From Pseudomonas asgharzadehiana (GTDB taxonomy: Bacteria; Pseudomonadota; Gammaproteobacteria; Pseudomonadales; Pseudomonadaceae), in NCBI RefSeq assembly GCF_019139815.1, contig NZ_CP077079.1:2542001-2606000 (forward strand): DNA of 64,000 bases. Direction: 5' to 3'. Below the pieces are notes generated by a model, which had not been told where the DNA came from, did no database searches, and was given only the letters and a program-made list of their open reading frames with translations. The translations under genes and the position numbers were made by a program. Below, in pieces: positions 26,143 through 34,200 of this stretch (positions are counted from its first letter, which is position 1; each line of letters opens with the position of its first letter).

Positions 26143-26199
26143 TGCCAGGCTTGACTGTGCCTGCCGCGTGCTATGTCTGTGGCTGCCAGGCCTATGAAA
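26143..26199. promoter_or_regulatory. Repeated TGCCAGGC sites, FeaR-like
   Basis: TGCCAGGC occurs at 26143-26150 and 26184-26191, 41 bp apart (about four helical turns). The second reads TGCCA-N8-AAA, the form I recall for FeaR sites in E. coli (TGNCA-N8-AAA). They lie between the divergent feaB-like and hydroxylase genes, where a FeaR-type activator would act. Confidence 0.35.
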
Positions 26200-26305
26200 A
26201 GTGCAATCTTGGCTGTGGAACGTGCATTTTATGCCCCAGGGGCGCCCGCCATACTGGCCCTGCATCCGGCGCCCCGCCTCGATTCCTGTGGTTGTCCGGA
26301 CATCC

Positions 26306-26313
26306 AATAATAA
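26306..26313 (+). promoter_or_regulatory. CA motif in the hydroxylase oxygenase leader
   Basis: AATAATAA fits AANAANAA and ends 12 nt before the ATG at 26326, directly preceding the CAGGG ribosome site. Confidence 0.4.
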
Positions 26314-26325
26314 GCAGGGCCATCC

Positions 26326-27495
26326 ATGAAAAAGCCAAACCCGCTCCTTGAAGACCTCAAGTCCATCCTGCCGACCATCGCGGCCAATGCTGCGCAGGCT
26401 GAACAGCACCGCCAGGTGCCCGCCGAGAATATGGCGTTGCTCAAGGGCATCGGCCTGCATCGTGCGTTCCAGCCCAAGGCGTTCGGCGGCATGGAGTTGT
26501 CGCTGCCACAGTTTGCCGACTGCATCGCCGCGCTCGCCGGGGCATGTGCCAGTACCGCCTGGGCCATGAGCTTGTTGTGCACCCACAGCCATCAGCTGGC
26601 GCTGTTCTCGGCCACCCTGCAACAGGAAGTCTGGGGCACCGACCCGAACGCCACGGCGAGCAGCAGCATCGCGCCCTTTGGGCGTACCGAAGAGGTCGAG
26701 GGCGGCGTGCTGTTCAGCGGTGAGATGGGCTGGAGCAGCGGCTGCGACCATGCCGAGTGGGCGATTGTCGGTTTCCGCCGGCCCAATGCCGAAGGCACGC
26801 AGGACTATTGCTTCGCCGTGCTGCCGCGCAGTGACTATCAGATCCGCGACGACTGGTTTGCCGCCGGCATGAAAGGTAGCGGCACCAAGACCCTGCTCAT
26901 CGACAAGGCCTGGGTGCCGGAGCACCGTATCCAGAAGGCCAAGGACATGATGGAGGGCAAGTCCGCGGGCTTTGGCTTGTACCCCGACAGCAAGGTGTTC
27001 TACTCGCCGTACCGTCCGTATTTTGCCAGCGGCTTTTCCACCGTGAGCCTGGGCGTCGCCGAGCGCATGCTCGATGTGTTCCGCGAAAAGACCAAGACCC
27101 GCGTGCGCGCCTACACCGGGGCGGCGGTCGGCGCGGCCACGCCGGCGTTGATGCGGCTGGCCGAGTCGACGCATCAAGTGGGCGCCGCGCGTGCGTTTCT
27201 TGAAAAGACCTGGGCCGATCATGCCGAGCACAGTGAGCAGCAGCGCTACCCCAGCCGCGAAACCCTGGCGTTCTGGCGCACCAACCAGGCGTACGCCACC
27301 AAGATGTGCATCCAGGCGGTGGATCGCCTGTTTGAAGCCGCCGGCGGCAATGCCTGGTTCGAACACAACGAGATGCAGCGCCTGTTCCGTGACTCGCACA
27401 TGACCGGCGCCCATGCCTACACCGACTACGACGTGTGCGCGCAGATCCTCGGCCGCGAGCTGATGGGCCTGGAGCCCGACCCGAGCATGATCTGA
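26326..27495 (+). CDS. 4-hydroxyphenylacetate 3-hydroxylase, oxygenase component (C2 type)
   Basis: A 389-aa flavin-dependent monooxygenase with the acyl-CoA dehydrogenase fold, resembling the C2 component of Acinetobacter baumannii p-hydroxyphenylacetate hydroxylase. Family stretches include the N-terminal helices ending in QPKAFGGMELSLPQFAD, the flavin-binding WSSGCDHAEWAIVGF, GMKGSGTKTLLIDKAWVPEHR and the C-terminal GGNAWFEHNEMQRLFRD. It uses reduced FMN or FAD from the next gene's product to make 3,4-dihydroxyphenylacetate, the substrate of HpaD. It is not homologous in look to the enteric HpaB. The gene lies 12 kb from the hpa operon. Confidence 0.82.
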   Translation: MKKPNPLLEDLKSILPTIAANAAQAEQHRQVPAENMALLKGIGLHRAFQPKAFGGMELSLPQFADCIAALAGACASTAWAMSLLCTHSHQLALFSATLQQEVWGTDPNATASSSIAPFGRTEEVEGGVLFSGEMGWSSGCDHAEWAIVGFRRPNAEGTQDYCFAVLPRSDYQIRDDWFAAGMKGSGTKTLLIDKAWVPEHRIQKAKDMMEGKSAGFGLYPDSKVFYSPYRPYFASGFSTVSLGVAERMLDVFREKTKTRVRAYTGAAVGAATPALMRLAESTHQVGAARAFLEKTWADHAEHSEQQRYPSRETLAFWRTNQAYATKMCIQAVDRLFEAAGGNAWFEHNEMQRLFRDSHMTGAHAYTDYDVCAQILGRELMGLEPDPSMI

Positions 27496-27508
27496 ACCCG
27501 TCTTTGAT

Positions 27509-27540
27509 AACAACAATCAGGGCTGCGCCTGACGCAGCCC
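27509..27540 (+). promoter_or_regulatory. CA motif and perfect hairpin between the two hydroxylase genes
   Basis: AACAACAA (27509-27516) is followed at once by a perfect 8-bp stem GGGCTGCG (27520-27527) / CGCAGCCC (27533-27540) with a CCTGA loop. The stem ends 11 nt before the reductase ATG and has no T tract, so it would tune rather than end expression. Confidence 0.5.
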
Positions 27541-27551
27541 GGGAGTCTTGC

Positions 27552-28484
27552 ATGTCTGAATCGACCTTCGACCCACGCGCCTTTCGCCGCGCCTTGGGCA
27601 ACTTTGCCACCGGCGTGACCGTGGTCACCGCCGCCGACGCCAGCGGGCGCAAGGTGGGCGTCACCGCTAACAGCTTCAACTCCGTGTCGCTCGACCCACC
27701 GTTGGTGTTATGGAGTATCGACAAACGCTCCAACAGCCATGAAGTGTTCGAGCAGGCCAGTCATTTCGCGGTCAACGTGCTCGCGGCGGACCAGATCGAC
27801 CTGTCGAACAATTTTGCCCGGCCCAAGGACGATCGCTTCGCCGAGATCGAGTACCAGCCAGGCGAGGGTGGCGCGCCGGTGTTCGCCGATTGTTCGGCGC
27901 GGTTTCACTGTGAGAACTACCAGCAGGTGGACGGCGGCGATCACTGGATCATGATCGGCAAGGTGGTGGCGTTCGATGACTTCGGGCGTGCGCCGCTGCT
28001 CTATCACCAGGGCGCCTACTCGATGGTCCTACCCCACACGCGCATGACCAAGCGTGACGACAGCCAGCCGCCGAGCAGCCATTTCCAGGGGCGCCTGAGC
28101 CACAACCTGTATTACCTGATGACCCAGGCGGTGCGCGCCTACCAATCGGCCTACCAACCCCGGCAACTGTCCACCGGCCTGCGCACCAACGAGGCGCGCA
28201 TGCTGATGGTGCTGGAGAACGACGCCCGGCTGAGCGCCGGCGACCTGCTACGCGAGGTGGCTATGCCGGTGCGCGAAATCGACGAAGCCGTGGCCAACCT
28301 CAAGCGCAAGGGGCTGGTGAGCGACGACGACAGCGGCGTGCGCCTGACCGCTGCGGGCGTGGAGCAAACCGAAGACCTGTGGGCGATTGCGCGCGAACAG
28401 CAGGACAAGGTATTCGCTGAGTTCACTGAGGCGCAGATCGAAACGTTCAAGACGGTATTGAAGCAACTGATCCGTCATTGCTGA
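27552..28484 (+). CDS. 4-hydroxyphenylacetate 3-hydroxylase, flavin reductase component with MarR-like tail (C1 type)
   Basis: A 310-aa two-domain protein. Residues 1-165 are an HpaC-like flavin reductase (FRRALGNFATGVTVVTA, GVTANSFNSVSLDPPLVLWSI). Residues about 190-310 form a MarR-like winged-helix region (ARMLMVLENDARLSAGDLLREVAMPVREIDEAVANLKRKGLVS). This is the architecture of the Acinetobacter C1 reductase, whose tail inhibits the enzyme until 4-hydroxyphenylacetate binds. It feeds reduced flavin to the upstream oxygenase. The start at 27552 lies behind GGGAG; a frame from 27435 overlaps the oxygenase gene and is not credible. Confidence 0.88.
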   Translation: MSESTFDPRAFRRALGNFATGVTVVTAADASGRKVGVTANSFNSVSLDPPLVLWSIDKRSNSHEVFEQASHFAVNVLAADQIDLSNNFARPKDDRFAEIEYQPGEGGAPVFADCSARFHCENYQQVDGGDHWIMIGKVVAFDDFGRAPLLYHQGAYSMVLPHTRMTKRDDSQPPSSHFQGRLSHNLYYLMTQAVRAYQSAYQPRQLSTGLRTNEARMLMVLENDARLSAGDLLREVAMPVREIDEAVANLKRKGLVSDDDSGVRLTAAGVEQTEDLWAIAREQQDKVFAEFTEAQIETFKTVLKQLIRHC

Positions 28485-28545
28485 TTGCTGATTGCTGCAT
28501 GTGGCAAGGGAGCATGCTGCATCAGCACACACCCTAGCGTGCCGC

Positions 28546-28568
28546 AGGCGCTGCGCGGGGCAGCGCCT
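28546..28568. terminator. Hairpin between convergent genes
   Basis: Perfect 9-bp stem AGGCGCTGC / GCAGCGCCT with a GCGGG loop. It lies between the reductase stop (28484) and the convergent porin stop (28577) and could end transcription from both sides, although T tracts are poor. Confidence 0.5.
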
Positions 28569-28576
28569 GAAAGGGC

Positions 28577-29905
28577 TCAGAAGGGTACGGCCACGGTCAG
28601 TTGGCTGTAAAGGTTGGTGCCGTTGCCACCGACTTGGTTGCCGCCGGTGTCAGCGCCCTTTTTCGGTTGGTAGAGGCCCACCAGCGGGCTGATGATCAGG
28701 TGGCTGTTGACGGCCCATTCGGCGTAGAGGTCCAACTCGCGAGCGTCCAGGTTCAGCGCATCGTGCTTGCGCAGGGTATTGAAATCGAAGTACAGCGCCG
28801 CAATCGTCAGGTTTTCCAATGGCGTGGCTTTGAGGCCGACATGGTGGACCCCGGTGTTGCTGTTGAACGGGCCGGCGTAATTGCCGGCCACTTCACCTTG
28901 GATCCAGGTGCCGTAGCCGGTGCTGAGTCCGGTGAACAGCGGGTCCCATTTTTGCGAATAACGGGTGTAGCGATAGGTCAGTTTCGGTGCCCAACTGACG
29001 TCGGCGAAGGTGTAGCCGGCTTCGCCGTACCAGGCTTTTTCCGGCCCGGCGTCCTTGTCCTGCCAAGCGTATTCGAAGGCGAAACTGGCGTTGTCGATGC
29101 CCGCGCTGCCTTCGCCGCGCAGGCTGTAGGTGTTCATGCCGTCGCGCTGTTTCTGGAAGTCGCTGGCCCATGGGTCGGTGACGCCCATGCCGTGAACCCA
29201 GGTCAACCCCAGCGTACCGGCCGCCGCCGTGTAGTCGAGGGTGCCCGCCGCCAGCTCGGTTTCGGCCTGGGCGCGGTTGTCGGATTTGAGCCACAGCACC
29301 GAACCATGCAGGCCATCCTGCCCGCCCAGGCGCAGGACCGCCGTGCGGTCGAAGGCGTGGCGGGCGCCGAGGTAGAAACCGCCCCCGCGGTTCAACGTAC
29401 CGTCAGCCGGGCCCTTGCCCAGGTTGGGGCCGTCGTCGTTGATCAAAAAACCACGGCCAACCTTGACCACCTGGCGGCCGATGGAAAAATCCACCCCGTC
29501 CTTGCCCAGTGCCGGGAACAGCTCGGCCGAGCGCCACCCGAGGTACGCGTCTTCGATTTTTGTGGTGCGTTCCGAACCCACGGTATTGCCCCCCGCATCG
29601 CCGTCGCCCCAGGTGCCGGAGCTGACCCAATTGAGGGCGCCATAACCGGTACCGTACCCGGCCAGGCCCTGATCGCCGCTGACCCCGTACTTGATGAACC
29701 CTTCGCGCCAGGTGGAGCCGCCCGGCATGCCATTGTAGTTGTGGCGGCTGTTGAACATCCCGTAGACCGCCAGGAAGTCGGCGTTGAGGTGGGTGTCTTC
29801 GTCGGCGTACAGCGCGTAGGCCTGGGCCGACGAATGGGTGATCAAGAGCGCGATGCCCAGGCCGACAGCCTTGGACAACGTGCGGGTTTTGAGTGTGTGC
29901 TCCAT
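28577..29905 (-). CDS. Outer membrane porin (aromatic/alginate-export superfamily)
   Basis: A 442-aa exported beta-barrel. The signal peptide (residues 1-30, ending QAYA) starts at the ATG 29905; the chain ends in PF with a terminal aromatic residue as BAM substrates do. Conserved patches include FSIGRQVVKVGRGFLINDDGPN, GRDMNTYSLR-like repeats and KWDPLFTG...WIQGEVAGNY, the last shared with the porin at 3542. It is divergent from the permease across 289 bp and probably brings aromatic amines or acids through the outer membrane. Confidence 0.8.
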   Translation of the reverse strand: MEHTLKTRTLSKAVGLGIALLITHSSAQAYALYADEDTHLNADFLAVYGMFNSRHNYNGMPGGSTWREGFIKYGVSGDQGLAGYGTGYGALNWVSSGTWGDGDAGGNTVGSERTTKIEDAYLGWRSAELFPALGKDGVDFSIGRQVVKVGRGFLINDDGPNLGKGPADGTLNRGGGFYLGARHAFDRTAVLRLGGQDGLHGSVLWLKSDNRAQAETELAAGTLDYTAAAGTLGLTWVHGMGVTDPWASDFQKQRDGMNTYSLRGEGSAGIDNASFAFEYAWQDKDAGPEKAWYGEAGYTFADVSWAPKLTYRYTRYSQKWDPLFTGLSTGYGTWIQGEVAGNYAGPFNSNTGVHHVGLKATPLENLTIAALYFDFNTLRKHDALNLDARELDLYAEWAVNSHLIISPLVGLYQPKKGADTGGNQVGGNGTNLYSQLTVAVPF

Positions 29906-30194
29906 TTTTATAATCCCCAGCATGGTTAGGTGGAGGGCGCATTAAGTGGCTGGGAGCGGGGGAAGTCTTTCATCTGCGTGCCAGGTAATTGATCCTGCCC
30001 GCCAAGCGGTGTGCCGTGGCAGACAGCAACAAAAGTGACGGCACACATGGGCAAGACGCTCGGCGCGTTGGAGGCGCACAGTGATTTTCGCTCGAGGCCG
30101 TTTCGATCAGGGACTGGCTGGGGAGGGCTTCAACGCCGGCTCCTTGTACGGCTCGATGCATCCAATCAGAAATCCGCTTTCGAGGATCCGCACC

Positions 30195-31694
30195 ATGTCG
30201 ATCAATGACCGGCTCACGCAGCATTTGAAACGAGGCAGCGTCGGCTTTCCGACCGCGCTGGCCAGCACCATTGGCCTGATCATGGCCAGCCCGGTGATTC
30301 TCACCGCGACCATGGGTTTCGGGATCGGCGGCAGCGCCTTTGCGGTGGCCATGCTGATTGCGGTGGTGATGATGCTGGCGCAGGCGACCACCTTCGCCGA
30401 AGCCGCCGCGATCCTGCCGACCACCGGCTCGGTCTACGACTACATCAATTGCGGCATGGGCCGTTTTTTTGCGATCACCGGCACCTTGTCGGCGTACCTG
30501 ATCGTGCATGTGTTTGCCGGTACCGCTGAAACCATTCTGTCCGGGGTCATGGCGCTGGTGAACTTCGAGCACCTCAACACCCTGGCGGAATCCGCCGGGG
30601 GCTCGTGGTTGCTCGGGGTCGGCTTCGTGGTGGTGTTCGGCATCTTGAATGCCTTTGGCGTCAGCGCCTTCGGCAGGGCCGAGATCATCCTGACCTTCGG
30701 CATGTGGACCACGTTGATGGTGTTCGGCGTGCTGGGCCTGATCGCGGCGCCGGCGGTGCAACTGGAGGGCTGGTTCGGTGTGTCACTGGTGGGCACCGAC
30801 GTGGTCACCGTCCTGTCATTGGTAGGCATGGCGATGTTCATGTTTGTCGGTTGCGAGTTCGTCACGCCGTTGGCTCCGGACTTGCGCAATTCGGCCAGGG
30901 TGATGCCCAAGGCCATGCTGTTGGGCTTGCTCAGCGTGGCCACCTGTATGTTTATCTACGGCGCGGCGATGAAGCGCCAGGTCGAAAACGTGTTGCTGGA
31001 TGCCGCCACCGGCGTGCACCTGCTGGACACGCCGATGGCGATTCCGCGCTTTGCCGAGCAGGTCATGGGGCAGGTCGGCCCGCTGTGGCTGGGCATCGGT
31101 TTTTTGTTTGCCGGTGCCGCCACCATCAACACGCTGATGGCGGGCGTGCCGCGCATCCTCTATGGCATGGCCGTGGACGGCGCGCTGCCCAAGGTGTTCA
31201 CCTACCTGCACCCACGCTTCAAGACGCCGTTGCTGTGCATCCTGGTGGCGATGCTGATTCCGTGCCTGCACGCCCTGTGGTTGGGCGGCAACGCTGACAA
31301 CATCATGCATCTGGTGCTGGCGGCGGTGTGTGCCTGGAGTTTCTCGTACCTGCTGGTGACGCTGTCGGTGGTGATCCTGCGCATTCGCCGTCCTGATCTG
31401 CCACGGGCCTATCGCTCGCCGTTCTTCCCGTTGCCACAAATCCTGTCCAGCATCGGCATCTTGCTCGGGATGTGGTTCATCACCCCGCCGGGCATGAACC
31501 CCGCCGACATCTACGTGCCGTTCGGCGTGATGCTGGCGATTACCGCTGCCTACGCGCTGTTCTGGACATTGGTGGTGCAAAAGGTCAATCCATTCAAGCC
31601 GGCGTCGGTCGAAGACGTGCTGGCCAAGGAGTTTTCCCATGAGCCTGGCAACCTTTACAACGAGCCTTTCGAGCATGCTGCAAAAGCTGTCTGA
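30195..31694 (+). CDS. APC-superfamily amine/amino acid permease
   Basis: A 499-aa integral membrane protein with about 12 hydrophobic segments of the amino acid-polyamine-organocation superfamily. N-terminal GFPTALASTIGLIMASPVILTATMGFGIGGSAF and the following AEAAAILPTTGSVYDYINCGMG are family landmarks for the TM1-TM2 region. The start at 30195 follows GAGGATCCG; upstream frame codons give no membrane topology. Its place between the hydroxylase porin and feaR suggests uptake of an aromatic amine such as tyramine or phenylethylamine. The last 56 nt overlap the following gene. Confidence 0.85.
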   Translation: MSINDRLTQHLKRGSVGFPTALASTIGLIMASPVILTATMGFGIGGSAFAVAMLIAVVMMLAQATTFAEAAAILPTTGSVYDYINCGMGRFFAITGTLSAYLIVHVFAGTAETILSGVMALVNFEHLNTLAESAGGSWLLGVGFVVVFGILNAFGVSAFGRAEIILTFGMWTTLMVFGVLGLIAAPAVQLEGWFGVSLVGTDVVTVLSLVGMAMFMFVGCEFVTPLAPDLRNSARVMPKAMLLGLLSVATCMFIYGAAMKRQVENVLLDAATGVHLLDTPMAIPRFAEQVMGQVGPLWLGIGFLFAGAATINTLMAGVPRILYGMAVDGALPKVFTYLHPRFKTPLLCILVAMLIPCLHALWLGGNADNIMHLVLAAVCAWSFSYLLVTLSVVILRIRRPDLPRAYRSPFFPLPQILSSIGILLGMWFITPPGMNPADIYVPFGVMLAITAAYALFWTLVVQKVNPFKPASVEDVLAKEFSHEPGNLYNEPFEHAAKAV

Positions 31695-32259
31695 GCTGTT
31701 CAGTGCGCAACGCGCCCCGGCCGGCTATCGGCCCGGGGTCACGCTTGAATACCTGCGGCGCAACCTTGGCCTGGCAAGTTTTACCTCCACCGGGCCGGCC
31801 AGTGCGGTGTTCAGCCTGGACGCCAGTGGCCTTGAGGTGACGATTGTCGAGCGCACCGAAGCGCAACTGCTGATGCACCTGGTGATGACCGAGTTCAGGA
31901 TTCAGTTGCCCGCTTCACAGCAGGGCAGCGCACGCTGGGACCTGCACCACCGCGGGTCGATTCGGCGCACGGGGCTGGCGTGTCGGCAACGGGCGGGCGA
32001 AGCGACTTTGCTGGCCCGGCTGGAGGCTGCGTTGGCGGGTGATGCGTCGTTGCACGAAGCCCTGATGGCGCTGGATTTCAAGCACCTGCGCATCGAGTTG
32101 CAGGCACAGCAATGGCGCGTCCGGCTGGAGCACATGGGCGGCAGCGAAGTGGTCAACCGCATGCCGGCGTTTCGTCGTTACATCGCCCTGAGCCCAGCCC
32201 AGCGCGCCAGTCTGTTCACGGTGCTGGCGGGCTTGCAGCGAGTGCTGAGCGGGTTGTGA
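31639..32259 (+). CDS. Unknown protein overlapping the permease (DUF3156-like)
   Basis: A 206-aa soluble protein with no signal peptide, membrane segment or cofactor motif. It begins inside the permease gene (56-nt overlap), preceded by AAGGAGTTTTCCC, a good ribosome site. Conserved-looking parts are PGVTLEYLRRNLGLASF near residue 30 and a basic middle (HHRGSIRRTGLACRQRAGE). I associate it tentatively with a family of unknown function found beside amine permeases. Such tight coupling suggests it helps the permease or acts on the imported amine; no function can be assigned. Confidence 0.75.
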   Translation: MSLATFTTSLSSMLQKLSELFSAQRAPAGYRPGVTLEYLRRNLGLASFTSTGPASAVFSLDASGLEVTIVERTEAQLLMHLVMTEFRIQLPASQQGSARWDLHHRGSIRRTGLACRQRAGEATLLARLEAALAGDASLHEALMALDFKHLRIELQAQQWRVRLEHMGGSEVVNRMPAFRRYIALSPAQRASLFTVLAGLQRVLSGL

Positions 32260-32323
32260 TGAGTTGGCATCATTAGTGCTTTTACAGTTGGGATGCTGTG
32301 CTTGTTGCGCCTATATAGATAAC

Positions 32324-32353
32324 ATGTTAACTATTGGCCGACAAAAACAATAA
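32324..32353 (+). promoter_or_regulatory. TGTTAACTA operator and CA motifs before feaR
   Basis: ATGTTAACTAT (32324-32334) is identical to an 11-mer in the hpaG1/hpaA control region (46402-46412). Overlapping CA matches AAAAACAA and AACAATAA (32343-32353) follow in the leader, ending 17 nt before the ATG. Confidence 0.5.
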
Positions 32354-32370
32354 GCCACTGTGGAGTTGCC

Positions 32371-33333
32371 ATGAGCACCTATCAATCTGCGCACCATGGA
32401 TTGGAAACCTGGACTCGGGATTTGCGCGCGGCCTGCGGCCATTTCGACACGGAACTGGCGTTTAACCGCTCACTGTTTATCGGTGAGGTGTCCAAGCGCG
32501 AGCGCGGTGGCCTGTCACTGGCCAACCTGCGCACCAATGCCGGGCTGATCAAGCGCGAACGACCCAACGCCGATCACGATAGGGACCAGCATTGTTTTCT
32601 CGTCAGCCAACGCAGTGGCTATTGCCAGATCACCCAGAACGGCCAGGTGGTGCAACTGGCCCCCGGCGACATGCTGCTGATGGACTCCACGGGCTCGATC
32701 GAGATCAGCCCGTTTGGCCTGATCGAACACGCCTCGCTGTCACTCTCGCGCAATGAAGTGTGCAAGCAACTGGGTGGCGCCGCGAAAACCTTCGGCAAGA
32801 TCTCGTCGAGCAAGGCCTGTGGCCGCATGCTCCATGTGCTGATGGACCAACTGTGCCGGGAAGGGTTGGGCGACCAGGACCCGAACGAGGAGGCGCAGGC
32901 CCTGCAAGCGGCGTTTGTATCCTTGCTCGGTTCCGCCTTCGAAGCGCATGACGCGCCCGGTGAGGGCATGGCCTGCCTGCAGGGCAACAACCTGCGCAGC
33001 TATGTGCAGAAAGTCATCGACGAGTCGCTGACCCAGCCCGGCCTGAGCCCCGTGGGCCTGGCCAGTCGCTTGAATATCTCGGTGCGGCATTTGTACCGTT
33101 TGTTCGAAGAACAGGACGACAGTGTCTGCCGCTACATCCAGCGTGCGCGGCTCAAGCGCAGCGCGGATGACTTGACCAACCCGTTCCTCAAGAGCGAGTC
33201 GATCACCTCGATTGCCTACAAGTGGGGCTTCACCGACTCGGCGCACTTCAGTCGCTCGTTCAAGAAGCAATTCGAGCTGTCGCCCAAGGATTTTCGTTCG
33301 ACCCATCTGCAACAGGCGGTGGGCGCGGTTTAG
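32371..33333 (+). CDS. feaR: AraC-family activator, FeaR type
   Basis: A 320-aa regulator with an N-terminal AraC_binding_2 sensor domain (RDQHCFLVSQRSGYCQITQNGQ, then the cupin-like APGDMLLMDSTGSIEIS) and a C-terminal double helix-turn-helix (about residues 215-315: LASRLNISVRHLYRLFEEQ and ITSIAYKWGFTDSAHFSRSFKKQFELSPKDFR). In enteric bacteria FeaR activates feaB and tynA in response to aromatic aldehydes from amines. The feaB-like gene and amine permease nearby match that job. No tynA-type copper amine oxidase is in the window. Confidence 0.83.
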   Translation: MSTYQSAHHGLETWTRDLRAACGHFDTELAFNRSLFIGEVSKRERGGLSLANLRTNAGLIKRERPNADHDRDQHCFLVSQRSGYCQITQNGQVVQLAPGDMLLMDSTGSIEISPFGLIEHASLSLSRNEVCKQLGGAAKTFGKISSSKACGRMLHVLMDQLCREGLGDQDPNEEAQALQAAFVSLLGSAFEAHDAPGEGMACLQGNNLRSYVQKVIDESLTQPGLSPVGLASRLNISVRHLYRLFEEQDDSVCRYIQRARLKRSADDLTNPFLKSESITSIAYKWGFTDSAHFSRSFKKQFELSPKDFRSTHLQQAVGAV

Positions 33334-33361
33334 GTGGCCTTGTTTCACCTCAGGCAACATC

Positions 33362-33413
33362 ACGGCTCGGGAGCAGGCAACTACCCAACTGATGCCCGCG
33401 ATCCAACTGTGGG
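33362..33413 (+). repeat. Dispersed ACGGCTCGGG repeat, second copy
   Basis: ACGGCTCGGGAGC, then AGGCAACTA, ACTGATG and CCGCGATC, aligning by eye over about 45 nt with 21388-21430. It occupies the gap between feaR and the convergent SDR. Confidence 0.4.
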
Positions 33414-33429
33414 TTATGCCTGACAGGCC

Positions 33430-34200
33430 TTACTTCACTTCGGGCAACGTCGACCCGCCATCCACAATGATGGTCTGCCCGGTGATGTAGCTCGCCAGGT
33501 CCGAGGCCAGAAACAGCATGGCCCCGGCAATGTCCTGCGGCGCGCCGAGGCGGCCGAGTGGCACGCGGCTGGCGATGTCGGCGTTGACCTGAGCATCGCC
33601 CAGGTTGCCCATGGCCGGCGTGGCGATCATCCCCGGTTCCACGCCGTTGACCCTTACCCGGTTGCCGGCCAGTTCCAGTGCGGCACTGCGGATAAACCCG
33701 TTGACCCCGGCCTTTGACGCGGCGTAGTGGCTCAGCCCCGGATAGGCGACCCGTGGCCCGGTGACCGATGAGGTGACCAGCACGCAACCGCCGCCTTGAC
33801 GCTGAAACATCGGCAAGGCGGCCTGGGTCAGCCAGAACAGCGCCGAGAGGTTGACCGCCAGCGTGCGCTCCAGCACGGCCGGGGTGATCTGCTCGAACGC
33901 GGTCAACGGAAAATAGCCAGCGTTGTGCACCAGGATGTCCAGGCGGCCCCAGTCGCGCTCGATGCCTTTGATCCCGTCGAACACCGCCGTCGCCTCGGCC
34001 AGATCGAGTTCGATGGCTTGGACCCTGCACCCCCGCGCAGCCAATTCGTCGGCCAACGCCTGGGCTTGCGCCCGACGCAGGTCAACGATCATCACGCGCG
34101 CGCCACGCAGCGCAAACGCTTCGACAACGGCCCGGCCGATGCCTTGCGCGCCGCCGGTGACCAGCACGCTTTTGCCGCTGAAATCGAGGTCTTCAGACAT
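33430..34200 (-). CDS. SDR-family oxidoreductase of the moa-like cluster (second SDR)
   Basis: A 256-aa classical SDR: cofactor loop TGGAQGIGR near residue 14, an acidic VDLR after the second strand (NAD preference), VHNAGYFP, catalytic Ser in VTSSVTG, YAASK, and a C-terminal IIVDGGSTLPEVK. The start at 34200 overlaps the preceding SDR stop by 8 nt. It would oxidise a secondary alcohol to a ketone or the reverse. Its neighbours suggest a side-chain alcohol of an aromatic amine, such as the beta-hydroxyl of octopamine or synephrine, but this is a guess from context. Confidence 0.85.
   Translation of the reverse strand: MSEDLDFSGKSVLVTGGAQGIGRAVVEAFALRGARVMIVDLRRAQAQALADELAARGCRVQAIELDLAEATAVFDGIKGIERDWGRLDILVHNAGYFPLTAFEQITPAVLERTLAVNLSALFWLTQAALPMFQRQGGGCVLVTSSVTGPRVAYPGLSHYAASKAGVNGFIRSAALELAGNRVRVNGVEPGMIATPAMGNLGDAQVNADIASRVPLGRLGAPQDIAGAMLFLASDLASYITGQTIIVDGGSTLPEVK

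Noticed and set aside
26326..27495. Calling this gene hpaB
   Set aside because: Enteric HpaB belongs to a different sequence group and length; this protein fits the Acinetobacter C2 type, so the symbol would mislead.
26140..27516. 458-aa minus-strand frame opposite the hydroxylase oxygenase
   Set aside because: No domain features; the plus strand matches the C2 oxygenase throughout.
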